The notes: a model not told the origin generated them from the letters alone. Numbered from the stretch's first letter, positions 1 through 8,618 are shown. The stretch: DNA of 64,000 bases from JAKACA01 sp052143575 (GCA_052143575.1 JBKQSP010000069.1:62001-126000); one strand, 5' to 3'. Made by a program: numbers and translations.

Positions 1-1
1 C

Positions 2-520
2 GACCTCGTGCTGACGAGCATCGACACGGCCGCCGCCCTGTGGTCGGTGGCCGCTCGTCGCGTCGTCGAGGTCGAAGCGAGCGGTCCCGGCGCCACGACG
101 GCGGGAGCCTTCGTCGCCACCACCGGCCATGGGCTTGCCGGCGATCTCCTCGACCGATATTCCGCCCAGTGGATGACCGACCGCTTCGGTAAGAAGACGG
201 TCGCGACGCTCATCCGATTGGAGACCGACGCAAGCGAGCTGTTCCTGCGGAGCGTCACCGAGACGCCCGAGTCCGCTCAGGTGGCGCTGTCGGCCGTGCG
301 CGCCCTCGCCCGCGGCCGGCCGCCGCGTGGTGACAGCGAGACTGCCGGTCCGGGCGGTACCGAGTCGTCTCCGACCGGGGCGCCCGTCGCCTCCCTCGCC
401 GGCGCCGGGGCGACACCGGACGACCTCGTGTCCGCCTTGGAACGCCTGGCCCGGCTGCGGAGCGCCGGGGCCCTCACGGAGACCGAATACGAGCTCGCCA
501 AGGCCAAACTGCTGGCGTGA
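2..520 (+). CDS. SHOCT-domain protein, 5' end beyond the window
   Basis: The reading frame is open to the left edge, so the N-terminus is probably missing; a GTG at 8 is the first visible start. About 30 C-terminal residues (DDLVSALERLARLRSAG...) form a SHOCT short C-terminal helical domain, with the usual 'L..L..AGALTEtEYE.AKAKLL' pattern. SHOCT domains are common at the ends of actinobacterial membrane or oligomerising proteins and have no known catalytic role. The rest is low-complexity, with a Gly/Ser/Pro-rich linker before the SHOCT domain, and I recognise no other domain. Function unknown. Confidence 0.6.
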   Translation, partial: DLVLTSIDTAAALWSVAARRVVEVEASGPGATTAGAFVATTGHGLAGDLLDRYSAQWMTDRFGKKTVATLIRLETDASELFLRSVTETPESAQVALSAVRALARGRPPRGDSETAGPGGTESSPTGAPVASLAGAGATPDDLVSALERLARLRSAGALTETEYELAKAKLLA

Positions 521-638
521 CGGCGGCAACGACGATCGAGCGGCGACACGAGGGGCTCTGGTCGGCGGCGCCCTCGTAAGGCATGCTTAACGGGTTGCCT
601 GGGGGTCAGGCATGTCCAGTGCTCGGGAAAGGGTGCGC

Positions 639-1055
639 ATGTTCGAAAAGCTGGTGGTAGCTCTCGACGCCTCGAAACACGCCGGGCCGGTGCTGAGCGC
701 CGCCGCCGAGCTCGCCTCCAAGTTCGAGTCGGAAGTGCGCGTCCTGCACGTCGTCGAAATGAGTATCCCCGCACGGACCGGTCAAGGCTCGCACGAAGAA
801 GACTCGGAGGCGCAGAAGCTCCTCGACGATGCTGTCGCCACGCTGCAGTCTCACGGCGTGGCAGCGACAAGCTCCCTCAGCTCGGCGCCGCACGGGAAGG
901 TCGCCGGCATGATCAGCGACGAAGCCCGCCAGTGGGGCGCCACGGCCATCATCACCGGCACGCGCGGCCTCAGCGACCTGGAGGGGATCCTGGTGGGCAG
1001 CACGACGCACAAGCTGTTGCACCTGACGCAGCTGCCGGTTCTCGTCGTTCACTGA
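639..1055 (+). CDS. Universal stress protein (UspA family)
   Basis: A single Usp domain of 138 residues. It opens with the family pattern (MFEKLVVALDASKHA) and ends with the ATP-binding signature G-x2-G-x9-G-S-T (GTRG...VGST) before a final strand LPVLVV. This points to the nucleotide-binding subgroup of cytoplasmic stress proteins. I chose ATG 639 because it puts the first beta strand at residues 4-8 as in the family and has GGGAAAGGG just upstream; an in-frame ATG at 612 would add nine residues. The gene stands alone and converges on the decarboxylase gene. Confidence 0.9.
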   Translation: MFEKLVVALDASKHAGPVLSAAAELASKFESEVRVLHVVEMSIPARTGQGSHEEDSEAQKLLDDAVATLQSHGVAATSSLSSAPHGKVAGMISDEARQWGATAIITGTRGLSDLEGILVGSTTHKLLHLTQLPVLVVH

Positions 1056-1080
1056 CGAGACGGCACAACGGCCGCCGGGG

Positions 1081-1097
1081 CTGAGCCGCTTGCTCAG
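1081..1097. terminator. Short inverted repeat between convergent genes
   Basis: CTGAGC (1081-1086) and GCTCAG (1092-1097) form a 6-bp stem with a 5-nt loop. It sits where the stress-protein gene and the decarboxylase gene converge and overlaps the decarboxylase stop codon (1094-1096). There is no T-tract, so it is at best a weak bidirectional terminator. Confidence 0.3.
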
Positions 1098-2455
1098 GCC
1101 ATGGAGGCGATGATCTCCTCGACGAGCTCGAGGCTCGTGTCGGGATGGAGGAAGGCGAGGCGGGCGACCGGCTCACCCTCCCACGTCGTGGGCGTCACGA
1201 AGGCGATCTGTTCGTGCAGCAGGCGAGTCGACCACGCTCGGTAGTCGTCGGGGCCCCAACCCGGTCGTCGGAACAGCACGACGGAGAGCTCCGGTTCCCG
1301 CATCAGCTCGAGATGGCCGGATTGCTCGATGAGCCGGGCACTCTGCCGTGTCGTCTCCAGCACCGTCTCGATCGCCTCGCGGTAGGCAGCGATTCCGTGC
1401 ACGGCGACGGAGAACCAGAACGGCAGGCCGCGGGCGCGCCGCGTGAGGTGGAAGGCATAGTCGCCTGGGTTCCAGGCCCCTTCCTGGTCGGTGTGCATGA
1501 CGTCGAGGTAGGAGGCGTGCTGCGTGAGCACGGCCTCCGCCTGCGCCGGATGGCGATAGATGAGGGCAGCGGAGTCGTAGGGGGCGAAGAGCCACTTGTG
1601 AGGGTCGACGACGAACGAGTCCGCCAGCTCGACGCCCGCGAAAAGATGGCGGGCGGAATCGGCAAGGAGGGCGGCGGCACCATAGGCACCGTCCACGTGG
1701 AACCAGAGCCCGTGCTCGCCAGCCACCCGCCCGACGCCGGCGAGGTCGTCCACGATCCCCCCGTTCGTGGTGCCCGCCGTGGCGACGACGGCGATGACGT
1801 CCTCAGGAGACCGCTCAGCGGCAAGTGCCGCCTGGAGGCCGGCGCCCGTCAGCCGGTGATCCACCGTCGGGACGATGAGAGGTTCGAGGCCCGTCACTCG
1901 CAGAGCGAGGCCGACGGAGGCGTGCGCCTCGCTGCTGAGGGCGACGCGTCGGCGTGACGCCGGCGCCGCCCCACCACGCGCCAGGGCGACCTCGCGGGCC
2001 ACGACGAGTGCCGAGAGGTTGCCGTTGGAGCCGCCCGACACGAAGCAACCCCCTGCCTCCGCCGGCAGGCCGGCCATGTCCGCGAGAAAGCGCAGCGCCT
2101 GGTTCTCCGCCATGACGACGCCGGCTCCCTCCAGCCAGGAGGTGGCGGGGAAGGACGAGCAGGACACCACCATGTCGAAGAGGAGGGCCGCTTTCGTCGG
2201 AGCGGCCGGAATGAACGCCAGGTAGCGGTCGCTGTCGCAGGAGACGACCGACGGCGCCAGATGGTCGGCGAAGACGCGCAGCACCTCGGCGGGATCGTTT
2301 CCCTCCTCGGCGAGCAAACCGTCGAGTGCGTCAGCCCCGGGAGGGCGCGAGCCGCCGAAGTCGAGCGGAACGGGATCGAGGCCGAGGCGACGCCGGCAGA
2401 ACTCGATGACGAGCTCGGTGAGCTCGTCATCGTGTTGGAACATCCGACTTCCCAT
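1094..2455 (-). CDS. PLP-dependent group II amino-acid decarboxylase
   Basis: A 453-residue fold-type I PLP enzyme of the aromatic-L-amino-acid/glutamate decarboxylase group. The Schiff-base lysine is in DPHKW (about K287), preceded by HVDGAYGA, the aspartate motif that contacts the PLP pyridine nitrogen. SGGSNGNL near residue 140 is the phosphate-binding loop. Full length for the family. It would convert an amino acid to an amine in the cytoplasm; the substrate cannot be read from the sequence, and some relatives act as aldehyde synthases or transaminases. It begins 6 nt after the APC permease stop, so the two are almost certainly cotranscribed. An alternative start at 2443 (MFQHDD) is possible. 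Confidence 0.88.
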   Translation of the reverse strand: MGSRMFQHDDELTELVIEFCRRRLGLDPVPLDFGGSRPPGADALDGLLAEEGNDPAEVLRVFADHLAPSVVSCDSDRYLAFIPAAPTKAALLFDMVVSCSSFPATSWLEGAGVVMAENQALRFLADMAGLPAEAGGCFVSGGSNGNLSALVVAREVALARGGAAPASRRRVALSSEAHASVGLALRVTGLEPLIVPTVDHRLTGAGLQAALAAERSPEDVIAVVATAGTTNGGIVDDLAGVGRVAGEHGLWFHVDGAYGAAALLADSARHLFAGVELADSFVVDPHKWLFAPYDSAALIYRHPAQAEAVLTQHASYLDVMHTDQEGAWNPGDYAFHLTRRARGLPFWFSVAVHGIAAYREAIETVLETTRQSARLIEQSGHLELMREPELSVVLFRRPGWGPDDYRAWSTRLLHEQIAFVTPTTWEGEPVARLAFLHPDTSLELVEEIIASMA

Positions 2456-2461
2456 GGGTTG

Positions 2462-4003
2462 TCAGGTGATCGGGGCGGGCTCCAACGGCGGTGTGCCGCC
2501 CTCGGGCGCTCCGACGGCCGACTCGGCGGGTTTCAAGCCGTCTGCTTCCGTCATCATGACGCCGATGCGCCGGGCCGCCCCCGGTGCCACGATCACCGCC
2601 ACGATCGCCACGGCGAGCCACCCTCCGGCCCAGATCGGCAACCAAGCAGCCGTGCCCGTCGGGTACGGCCAGACGTTGCGGTAGAGCGTGTACCCGAGGA
2701 CGAGGGCGCCGGCAACCGGGATGATGATCTCCCAGCGGCGAACCTTGACCGCCCCGGAGAAGAAGAGCAGCTTGATGGCCCCGACCGTCGTGAGCAGGTA
2801 GACCACGAGCAAGATGAGCGTGCCGATGGTGCCGGACGTGTCGAAGATGTCGATGGCTGTCTGGCCGAACGCGCCGGCGTAGATGACGTAGACGGCGATT
2901 GCGCCGATGATGATGGCGACGATGGCCGGCACCGGCGTCTGCCAGCGACTGTTGACACGGGAGAGCGTCGTTCCCGGCTTGGCGTCGCGAGCCAGCGAGA
3001 AGAGCAAGCGGGACGACCCCACGACGCAGGCGAGGGCACAGGAGAAGGCGCTCACGACCGTCCCGAACGTGACGAGGTCGCCGACCCAAGCCGACACGTA
3101 CGTCGAACCGAGGGCACCGAGCAGCGACCCCGTCCCGGCGTAGGTGGCGACGTCCTTGGCGGTCGTGCCGAAGCCCATGCCCTCGATGGCGGTCACGAAC
3201 ACGAAGTAGATGCCCCCGAAGATGACGGTGCCGATGATCGCCCGCGGGATGTCGCGACGGGGGCGGGCCGTCTCTTCCCCGAGGGTGGCAGAAGCCTCAA
3301 AACCGGCGAAGGACAGGAAGCCGAACACCGCCCCCTGGAACAGCTTCGAGGTGCCGACGCCGTGCGGCAGGCTGAACACGCTCATCGTGAACTTGTTCCC
3401 GCCCGGAGCGTGGCCACCGAGGAGCTTGACGAGCACGATGACGCTCACGAGCAAGATGAGCGCCACGGTGGCTCCCTCGAAGCCGAGGAGGGCCCCCGTC
3501 GCACGCTTGACCGGCGAGGAGGCGAGCAACCCGATCATGAGCATGAAGACGCCCGCCAGGATGTACGGTGCCCACGTCGGCGGGTTGGTCCAGATCTTGA
3601 GCGTGTTCAACAGGGACGTGCCGAAGATGCCGGCGGCGATGGTGGTCGTCACGGCGTAGAACATGTACGTCCCGATGAGACCCCAGCCGGCCACCACTCC
3701 GGGGCGGGCGCCGAGGGTGGCCCCCACGAAGCCGTAGACCGAGCCGGCGTGGTGGAAGTGCTGGCAGAGCCGGGCGATGCTGTAGGAGACGAGCAGGATG
3801 CCGACGGCCGCCACGAGGAAGGCGAGCGGGATGGCCCTCCCGACGAAGGACACGGCCCCCTGCGGGTTGATGTTCGCAGCCATGCTCGGGGCCATGAGAC
3901 CGACCGAGAGCCCGATTGCTGCCCAGATGGTGAGTTTGCCCATAAGGCGGGACTGGCCCGAAACGTCCTGGCTCCCCCCGCCGACGGCCTGCGACGTCGA
4001 CAT
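2462..4003 (-). CDS. APC-superfamily amino acid/amine permease
   Basis: A 513-residue polytopic membrane protein with about 12 hydrophobic segments. It shows the APC consensus in helix I (IGLSVGLMAPSMAANINPQG) and the conserved segment near residue 230 (GFLSFAGFEASATLGEETARPRRDIPRAI). These mark a proton- or sodium-coupled amino acid/polyamine symporter or exchanger. It is the first gene of a two-gene operon with the decarboxylase, an arrangement known for amino-acid/amine antiporters in decarboxylation systems and for uptake plus processing. It is divergent from the GS-like gene, with 138 bp between the starts. Confidence 0.9.
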   Translation of the reverse strand: MSTSQAVGGGSQDVSGQSRLMGKLTIWAAIGLSVGLMAPSMAANINPQGAVSFVGRAIPLAFLVAAVGILLVSYSIARLCQHFHHAGSVYGFVGATLGARPGVVAGWGLIGTYMFYAVTTTIAAGIFGTSLLNTLKIWTNPPTWAPYILAGVFMLMIGLLASSPVKRATGALLGFEGATVALILLVSVIVLVKLLGGHAPGGNKFTMSVFSLPHGVGTSKLFQGAVFGFLSFAGFEASATLGEETARPRRDIPRAIIGTVIFGGIYFVFVTAIEGMGFGTTAKDVATYAGTGSLLGALGSTYVSAWVGDLVTFGTVVSAFSCALACVVGSSRLLFSLARDAKPGTTLSRVNSRWQTPVPAIVAIIIGAIAVYVIYAGAFGQTAIDIFDTSGTIGTLILLVVYLLTTVGAIKLLFFSGAVKVRRWEIIIPVAGALVLGYTLYRNVWPYPTGTAAWLPIWAGGWLAVAIVAVIVAPGAARRIGVMMTEADGLKPAESAVGAPEGGTPPLEPAPIT

Positions 4004-4141
4004 GCCGATATGTTAAACACCTCGCTCGCCTTCGGCCAGTAGTACTTTGCCGGTCTCGGGTTTCCTGGTTCGGCGCCGCCACCGTGATCTGATCGCGAAG
4101 CGGCGCTCAGTGCGTGGGCATCTGCAAGTGGGAGGGGGGTC

Positions 4142-5548
4142 ATGTCCGAGACGGTGGGCGTGGAGGGCGGTGCGGACCGCGAGGGTGGCCCGGCGCCGGC
4201 GCTTCTGGCCGAGCAGCTGGCCGAGCAGCTGGCGGAGCGGGGGGTGGACGGCGTCGCCCTCACCTACGTCGACAACACCGGGGTCACTCGCGTGAAGGCC
4301 GTGCCCACGTCGCGACTGGCGGCCGTCGTCTCCGCCGGCGTCGGGATGTCGCCGGTGTTCGACGTCTTCGTCCTCGACGACTCCGTGACCGTCAGCGAGA
4401 CGTCGACCGGCCCCGTGGGCGACTTGCGGCTCTACCCGGACCTCGGGCGTCTCGTGGAGCTCGCCGCCCAACCCGGCTGGGCGTGGGCCCCGGTCAACCG
4501 GCGCACAGCCGCCGGCGAGGTACACGCCAAGTGCCAACGCAGCTTCGCTGTCCGCATGGTGGCGCAGGCGGCCGAAGCGGGGTTGTCGGCCGTGATGGCC
4601 TTTGAGCTGGAATGGGCCCTCGATACCGGCGCCGGCGACGGATTCACTCCCCCCACTCACGGTCCTGCTTATGGCATGACGCGGCTCATCGAGTGCTCGG
4701 ACTACCTGCGCGACGTGCTGCGGGCGCTCGCTGCCGAAGGCATCAAGGTCGAACAGGTGCACCCGGAGTACGCCGCCGGTCAGTTCGAGGTGTCGGTGGC
4801 ACCGAACGACCCCATCGGGGCGGCTGACGACAGCGTCCTCACCCGCCAAACGGTGCGCGCTGTCGGTCACCGCCACGGCCTGCGCACGAGCTTCTCCCCG
4901 AGCGTGGTCGCCGGGCAGGTCGGCAACGGCGGGCACCTGCACGTCAGCCTCTGGCGCGACGGGCGCAACCTCTTCGCCGGCGGCGACGGGCACCACGGCA
5001 TCACGGCCGACGCCGAGGCGTTCGCCGCCGGCATCTTGCGCGAGCTTCCGGCCCTCCTCGTCATCGGGGCGCCGAGCGTCGCCAGCTACCTGCGCCTCGT
5101 CCCCCAGCACTGGGCGGGCGCCTTCCAGGCCTGGGGCTTCGAGAACCGAGAGACGGCGTTGCGGCTTGTCACCGGGACGGCCGGTCACGAGGAACGGAGC
5201 GCCAATCTCGAGGTGAAGTGCTTCGACCTGAGCGCCAACCCGTACCTCGTGGCGGGAGCTGTGCTGGCTGCCGGCCTGGCCGGTCTCGGGGACGGGCTGC
5301 GGCTGCCCCCGGAGGTATCGGTGGACCCGGCGACGTTGTCGGCCGAAGAGCTGTCGGCCGCCGGCGCCTCCCAGCTGCCGACGAGCCTCGGAGCGGCCCT
5401 GCAGCACTACGAGACCAGCACCGTGCTGGCCGAGGCGCTCGGCCAGCCCCTGCACGAGACGATCGCCGCCGTGCGCCGGGCCGAGCTGGAGCTGTTCGCG
5501 GACGCAAGTCCGGAAGAGGTCGCCGTGGCGACTCGCTGGCGGCACTGA
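4142..5548 (+). CDS. Glutamine synthetase-like ligase, FluG/PuuA type
   Basis: A 468-residue GS-fold ATP-dependent ligase. It has a beta-grasp N-terminus and the catalytic segments FELEW (metal site), AAGQFEVSV, GNGGHLHVSLW, GFENRETALRLV and ANPYL. The canonical 'E-x-R' before NPYL reads E-V-K, as in a divergent branch, so ordinary glutamine formation from ammonia is doubtful. Relatives such as PuuA make gamma-glutamyl amides from glutamate and an amine. A strong ribosome-binding site (GGGAGGGGGG) precedes ATG 4142. Its stop overlaps the start of the amidohydrolase by one nucleotide, and the divergent permease-decarboxylase pair could supply the amine. The substrate is inferred. Confidence 0.88.
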   Translation: MSETVGVEGGADREGGPAPALLAEQLAEQLAERGVDGVALTYVDNTGVTRVKAVPTSRLAAVVSAGVGMSPVFDVFVLDDSVTVSETSTGPVGDLRLYPDLGRLVELAAQPGWAWAPVNRRTAAGEVHAKCQRSFAVRMVAQAAEAGLSAVMAFELEWALDTGAGDGFTPPTHGPAYGMTRLIECSDYLRDVLRALAAEGIKVEQVHPEYAAGQFEVSVAPNDPIGAADDSVLTRQTVRAVGHRHGLRTSFSPSVVAGQVGNGGHLHVSLWRDGRNLFAGGDGHHGITADAEAFAAGILRELPALLVIGAPSVASYLRLVPQHWAGAFQAWGFENRETALRLVTGTAGHEERSANLEVKCFDLSANPYLVAGAVLAAGLAGLGDGLRLPPEVSVDPATLSAEELSAAGASQLPTSLGAALQHYETSTVLAEALGQPLHETIAAVRRAELELFADASPEEVAVATRWRH

Positions 5549-6705
5549 TGGCGAGCGAACCGGCCCGTCGGGCCACCGAGGCCGCCCCCCTCGTCGATCA
5601 CCACGTCCACAGCGTCATCCGCGACGTCAACGACCGCAGGACGCTCGAGCGCTTCCTCACCGAGTCCGGCGAGCCAGCCGCCGAGGGCCACAGCTATTTC
5701 GACTCGTTTCTCGGCGCAGCCCTCCTGCGCACGTGCGCCCCTGTCCTCGACCTGCCGCCGGCGACGACGGCCGACGACTACCTGGCCCGGCGCATCGAGC
5801 TCGGTGGGGAGGAGGCGAACCGCCGGCTGCTCGGGGCCGCCGGGGTGGCCGAGCTGCTCGTCGACCACGGCTTTCGTGGCGGCGAGCTCGTCGACATCTC
5901 CGAGCTGCGGCGACTCGCCGGCACATCGGTGCGCCGCATCGTGCGATTGGAGCAAGTGGCGGAAGCCGTCATGGCCGAGGGTGGCGACGCTGCCGGCTTT
6001 GCCAACGCCTTCGCTGAGCGCCTGGCGGGCGAGCTCTCCGGGCCGGACGCCGCCGTCGGGTGCAAGTCGGTCCTCGCCTACCGTCACGGCCTCGACGTCG
6101 ACCCGACTGAGCCGACTCCCGAGGAGGTGCGGGCGGCGGCGGCGGAGTGGATCGGCGGTGCCGCCGCCTCCGGCAGCTGGCGGGTCTCGCACCCCGTGCT
6201 GTTGCGCCACCTCGTCTGGGCCGGCCTGCGGGCTGGCGTCCCGCTGCAATTCCACACCGGCTACGGAGACCCGGATCTCGAGCTGCACCGGTCCGATCCC
6301 GCCTTGCTCACCGGCCTCATCCGGAAGGCGGACCCGCTCGGCACACCGATCATGCTGCTGCACTGCTATCCCTACCACCGGCAGGCGGCCTATCTCGCCG
6401 GCGTCTATCCGCACGTCTACTTCGACGTCGGGCTGGCGATCAATTACGTGGGCTACCGGGCAGCCGCTGTGCTGGCGGAAGCCGTCGAGTCGGCCCCCTT
6501 CCACAAGATGCTCTACTCGTCCGATGCCTTCGGCTTGGCCGAGCTCCACCTCATGGGCGCCCTGGCGTTTCGCGAGGCGCTCGCCGAGGCGCTCGACCCG
6601 CTGCTCTGGCGGGAGTCACGAGGAGAGGACGAGGTGGCGCGAGTCGCCTCCCTCATCGGAGCCGGCAACGCACGCCGCCTCTACAACCTGTCGGCGCTGG
6701 GCTGA
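5548..6705 (+). CDS. Amidohydrolase-2 family metal-dependent hydrolase, FluG N-domain-like
   Basis: A 385-residue TIM-barrel hydrolase. Metal ligands are visible as HHVH after strand 1 (residues 18-21), histidines in FHTGYGDPD and LLHCYPYHRQA, and an aspartate in YSSDAFGLAE. The ending, with LMGALAFREALAEAL and NARRLYNL, is typical of the family. Fungal FluG and plant NodGS carry this domain fused to a GS domain; here the two are separate overlapping genes (TGATG) in the opposite order. That argues for work on one substrate or in one complex, possibly cleaving the C-N or C-C bond of a ligase product. ATG 5548 was chosen because it is coupled to the upstream stop. Confidence 0.85.
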   Translation: MASEPARRATEAAPLVDHHVHSVIRDVNDRRTLERFLTESGEPAAEGHSYFDSFLGAALLRTCAPVLDLPPATTADDYLARRIELGGEEANRRLLGAAGVAELLVDHGFRGGELVDISELRRLAGTSVRRIVRLEQVAEAVMAEGGDAAGFANAFAERLAGELSGPDAAVGCKSVLAYRHGLDVDPTEPTPEEVRAAAAEWIGGAAASGSWRVSHPVLLRHLVWAGLRAGVPLQFHTGYGDPDLELHRSDPALLTGLIRKADPLGTPIMLLHCYPYHRQAAYLAGVYPHVYFDVGLAINYVGYRAAAVLAEAVESAPFHKMLYSSDAFGLAELHLMGALAFREALAEALDPLLWRESRGEDEVARVASLIGAGNARRLYNLSALG

Positions 6706-6762
6706 CACGCGCCGGGCGGCGCCCGAGACCCAAATCAGTCGGCATCGACCTCTGTAACCGTT

Positions 6763-6801
6763 GTTTCAGAAACGGGCCGGGAGGGGTAGTCTGTCACAGA
6801 C
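6763..6801 (+). promoter_or_regulatory. Two inverted repeats upstream of the class II amidotransferase
   Basis: In the 147-bp gap before the amidotransferase are two near-perfect palindromes: GTTTCAGAAAC (6763-6773) and GTCTGTCACAGAC (6789-6801), 26 bp apart start to start. TTTCAG (6764-6769), a 17-bp gap and TAGTCT (6787-6792) make a weak sigma70-like promoter overlapping both. They are candidate operators, perhaps for the RpiR regulator encoded two genes downstream. The regulator assignment is inference. Confidence 0.4.
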
Positions 6802-6852
6802 GTGACGGGCGCCGTTGGGCGGACGCTCATCATCGCGGGGAGGAGGACTTCG

Positions 6853-7731
6853 ATGTGCCGGTTGCTGGCGTATGCGTCGCAGACGCCGCGCGCCGTCGCG
6901 GACCTACTCGGTCCCGGCGAATACAAGGGCTTTCGAGAGCTCTCCCACCTTCATCGCGACGGATGGGGAATGGGTTGGCTGAGTGCTCCGGACGACGACG
7001 GTCTCCTCGAGCCGAGCCGCCGGCGGGAGAGCGGCTTGCAGACGCAGCGCTCCACCATCGCTGCCTACGAGGACCCCGCCTTCGACAGCTTGGCGGGCCG
7101 GCGCCTGGCGGCAGCGGGTTTCGTCCACCTGCGCTGGGCGACGAGTGGCCTTGCGATCGCCGAGGCGAACACCCATCCCTTCCTCGCTGACGGATGGGCA
7201 TTCGCCCATCAGGGAAGCATCCCGTCGGCCGAGCGGATCGACTCCCTCCTTTCGAGCGAGTGGTCGGACAGGCGCCGGGGAACGACCGACAGCGAGCGGT
7301 ACTTCCTCTACTTCCTGCAGTGCCTCGACGGTGGCGATGACGTCGTCGAGGCGATGCGCCGAGCCGTGAGCGACGTCGTCGCCGCCTGCGGCACGGCCAG
7401 CCTGAACGCCGTCGCGCTCTCCTCGTCCTGCCTGCTCGTCGTGCACGGACGGTCGGGTCTCGAGCCGCCCCGCCACGACCTCTTGGAGGCGATGGGTCGG
7501 CCGGAGGATGTGCCTCCCGACCACCTCGAGGGGTACTTCGGGCTCCACTACCGCCAGAGCGCGGAAGAGATCCTCATCATCTCCTCCGGCCTCACGGGTG
7601 CCGGTTGGCGGGACGTGCCCGAGGACTCCATCGTCCACATCGATCTGTCCACGCGCGCAGCGTCCTGCTACCGCTTTGACGGTTCGCCGGCGACACCGCT
7701 GCAGAGCGACGTGGTGGGCGAGGGCGCTTGA
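6853..7731 (+). CDS. Class II glutamine amidotransferase (YafJ/EgtC-like)
   Basis: A 292-residue N-terminal-nucleophile hydrolase. GGAGGA precedes ATG 6853, which gives MCRLLAYASQ with the nucleophile Cys at position 2; this decides the start over upstream codons. Other family motifs are DGWGMGWL, HLRWATSG and NTHPFL. The oxyanion-hole motif normally written HNG reads AHQG, an Asn-to-Gln change that could alter activity. EgtC, a relative, hydrolyses a gamma-glutamyl amide; free-standing enzymes of this type could therefore remove a gamma-glutamyl group added by the GS-like ligase two genes upstream. It overlaps the RpiR gene by 4 nt. Confidence 0.87.
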   Translation: MCRLLAYASQTPRAVADLLGPGEYKGFRELSHLHRDGWGMGWLSAPDDDGLLEPSRRRESGLQTQRSTIAAYEDPAFDSLAGRRLAAAGFVHLRWATSGLAIAEANTHPFLADGWAFAHQGSIPSAERIDSLLSSEWSDRRRGTTDSERYFLYFLQCLDGGDDVVEAMRRAVSDVVAACGTASLNAVALSSSCLLVVHGRSGLEPPRHDLLEAMGRPEDVPPDHLEGYFGLHYRQSAEEILIISSGLTGAGWRDVPEDSIVHIDLSTRAASCYRFDGSPATPLQSDVVGEGA

Positions 7732-8618
7732 GCGCATCGCCTCGAGGGGGCCAGGAGCCGACGAGCGGCCGCTCGGTCGTCGAGATCCTCCGTCGGGCCA
7801 TGGGGGAGCTGACGCCGTCGCAACGCCGGGTCGCCCGGGCGCTGCTCGCCGACTACCCGGCAGCCGGCCTCGTCACGGTGGCAGAGCTCGCCGCCGCTTC
7901 CTCGAGCAGCACGGCGACCGTCGTCCGTCTCGCGCGCGCCCTCGGATTCCCCGGCTTCCCCGCCTTGCAGGCCAGGCTCCGCGACGAGCTCTCGGTTCGC
8001 CGCAGTGGGCCGGTCGAACGCTTTCAGCTCTCGGCGAGCCTCATTGCGGGCAACGGCCTGTTGGCGGACATGGCCGGCGTTCTCGCGGAGCTCGCCCGAT
8101 CCGTCGCCGCCACTGTCCCTGCGGCCGAGTTCGCCGAGGCCGTAGCCCTCTTGGGCGACACCGCCCGCCACGTCTACCTCATGGGCGGCCGCGTGACCCA
8201 CGTGCTGGCGGAGTATTTGGAGTCGCACCTCTCCCGCCTGCGCGGTGATGTCACCTTGCTGCCACAGCAGTCGGGCCGGCGGGCGGCCGCCCTCCTCGAC
8301 GCCGCCGGCGGCGACGTTCTCGTGGCCTTCGACGTCCGCCGCTACGAGCGCGAGACCGTGGAGAGCACACGCCTCGCCCAGCAGCGAGGGGCCAAGGTCA
8401 TCCTCGTCACCGATGTCCTCATGTCACCGAGCGCCGCCCATGCCGCCATCGTGCTGCCCGTGCGGGTGGAGACGCCGTCACCGTTCGACTCCGCCGTTGC
8501 CGGCATCGTCGTCGTGGAGGCGCTCGCCCTCGGGACCCTGACAACGCTCGGCGACGGAGCTCTGCAGCGAATGCGGGCCTGGGATGGGCTGGCCGAGCGG
8601 GAGCTCGTGGCTGACTGA
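7728..8618 (+). CDS. MurR/RpiR-family transcriptional regulator
   Basis: About 296 residues. An N-terminal RpiR helix-turn-helix (LTPSQRRVARALL...VTVAELAAASSSSTATVVRLARALGFPGF, roughly residues 28-75) is followed by a SIS domain (about residues 120-270) that normally binds phosphosugars or other small ligands. The TTG start at 7728 overlaps the amidotransferase stop. An ATG at 7801 would cut into the first helix, so the upstream TTG is preferred. As last gene of the plus-strand cluster it probably regulates that cluster; the palindromes at 6763-6801 are the obvious site to test. Confidence 0.88.
   Translation: MSASPRGGQEPTSGRSVVEILRRAMGELTPSQRRVARALLADYPAAGLVTVAELAAASSSSTATVVRLARALGFPGFPALQARLRDELSVRRSGPVERFQLSASLIAGNGLLADMAGVLAELARSVAATVPAAEFAEAVALLGDTARHVYLMGGRVTHVLAEYLESHLSRLRGDVTLLPQQSGRRAAALLDAAGGDVLVAFDVRRYERETVESTRLAQQRGAKVILVTDVLMSPSAAHAAIVLPVRVETPSPFDSAVAGIVVVEALALGTLTTLGDGALQRMRAWDGLAERELVAD

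Noticed and set aside
2261..4042. A 593-codon open frame on the plus strand opposite the APC permease
   Set aside because: It mirrors the permease codon pattern, is packed with Arg/Asp/Glu/Gly/His and has no domain. It is a by-product of high-GC third positions; the permease on the other strand has full family motifs.
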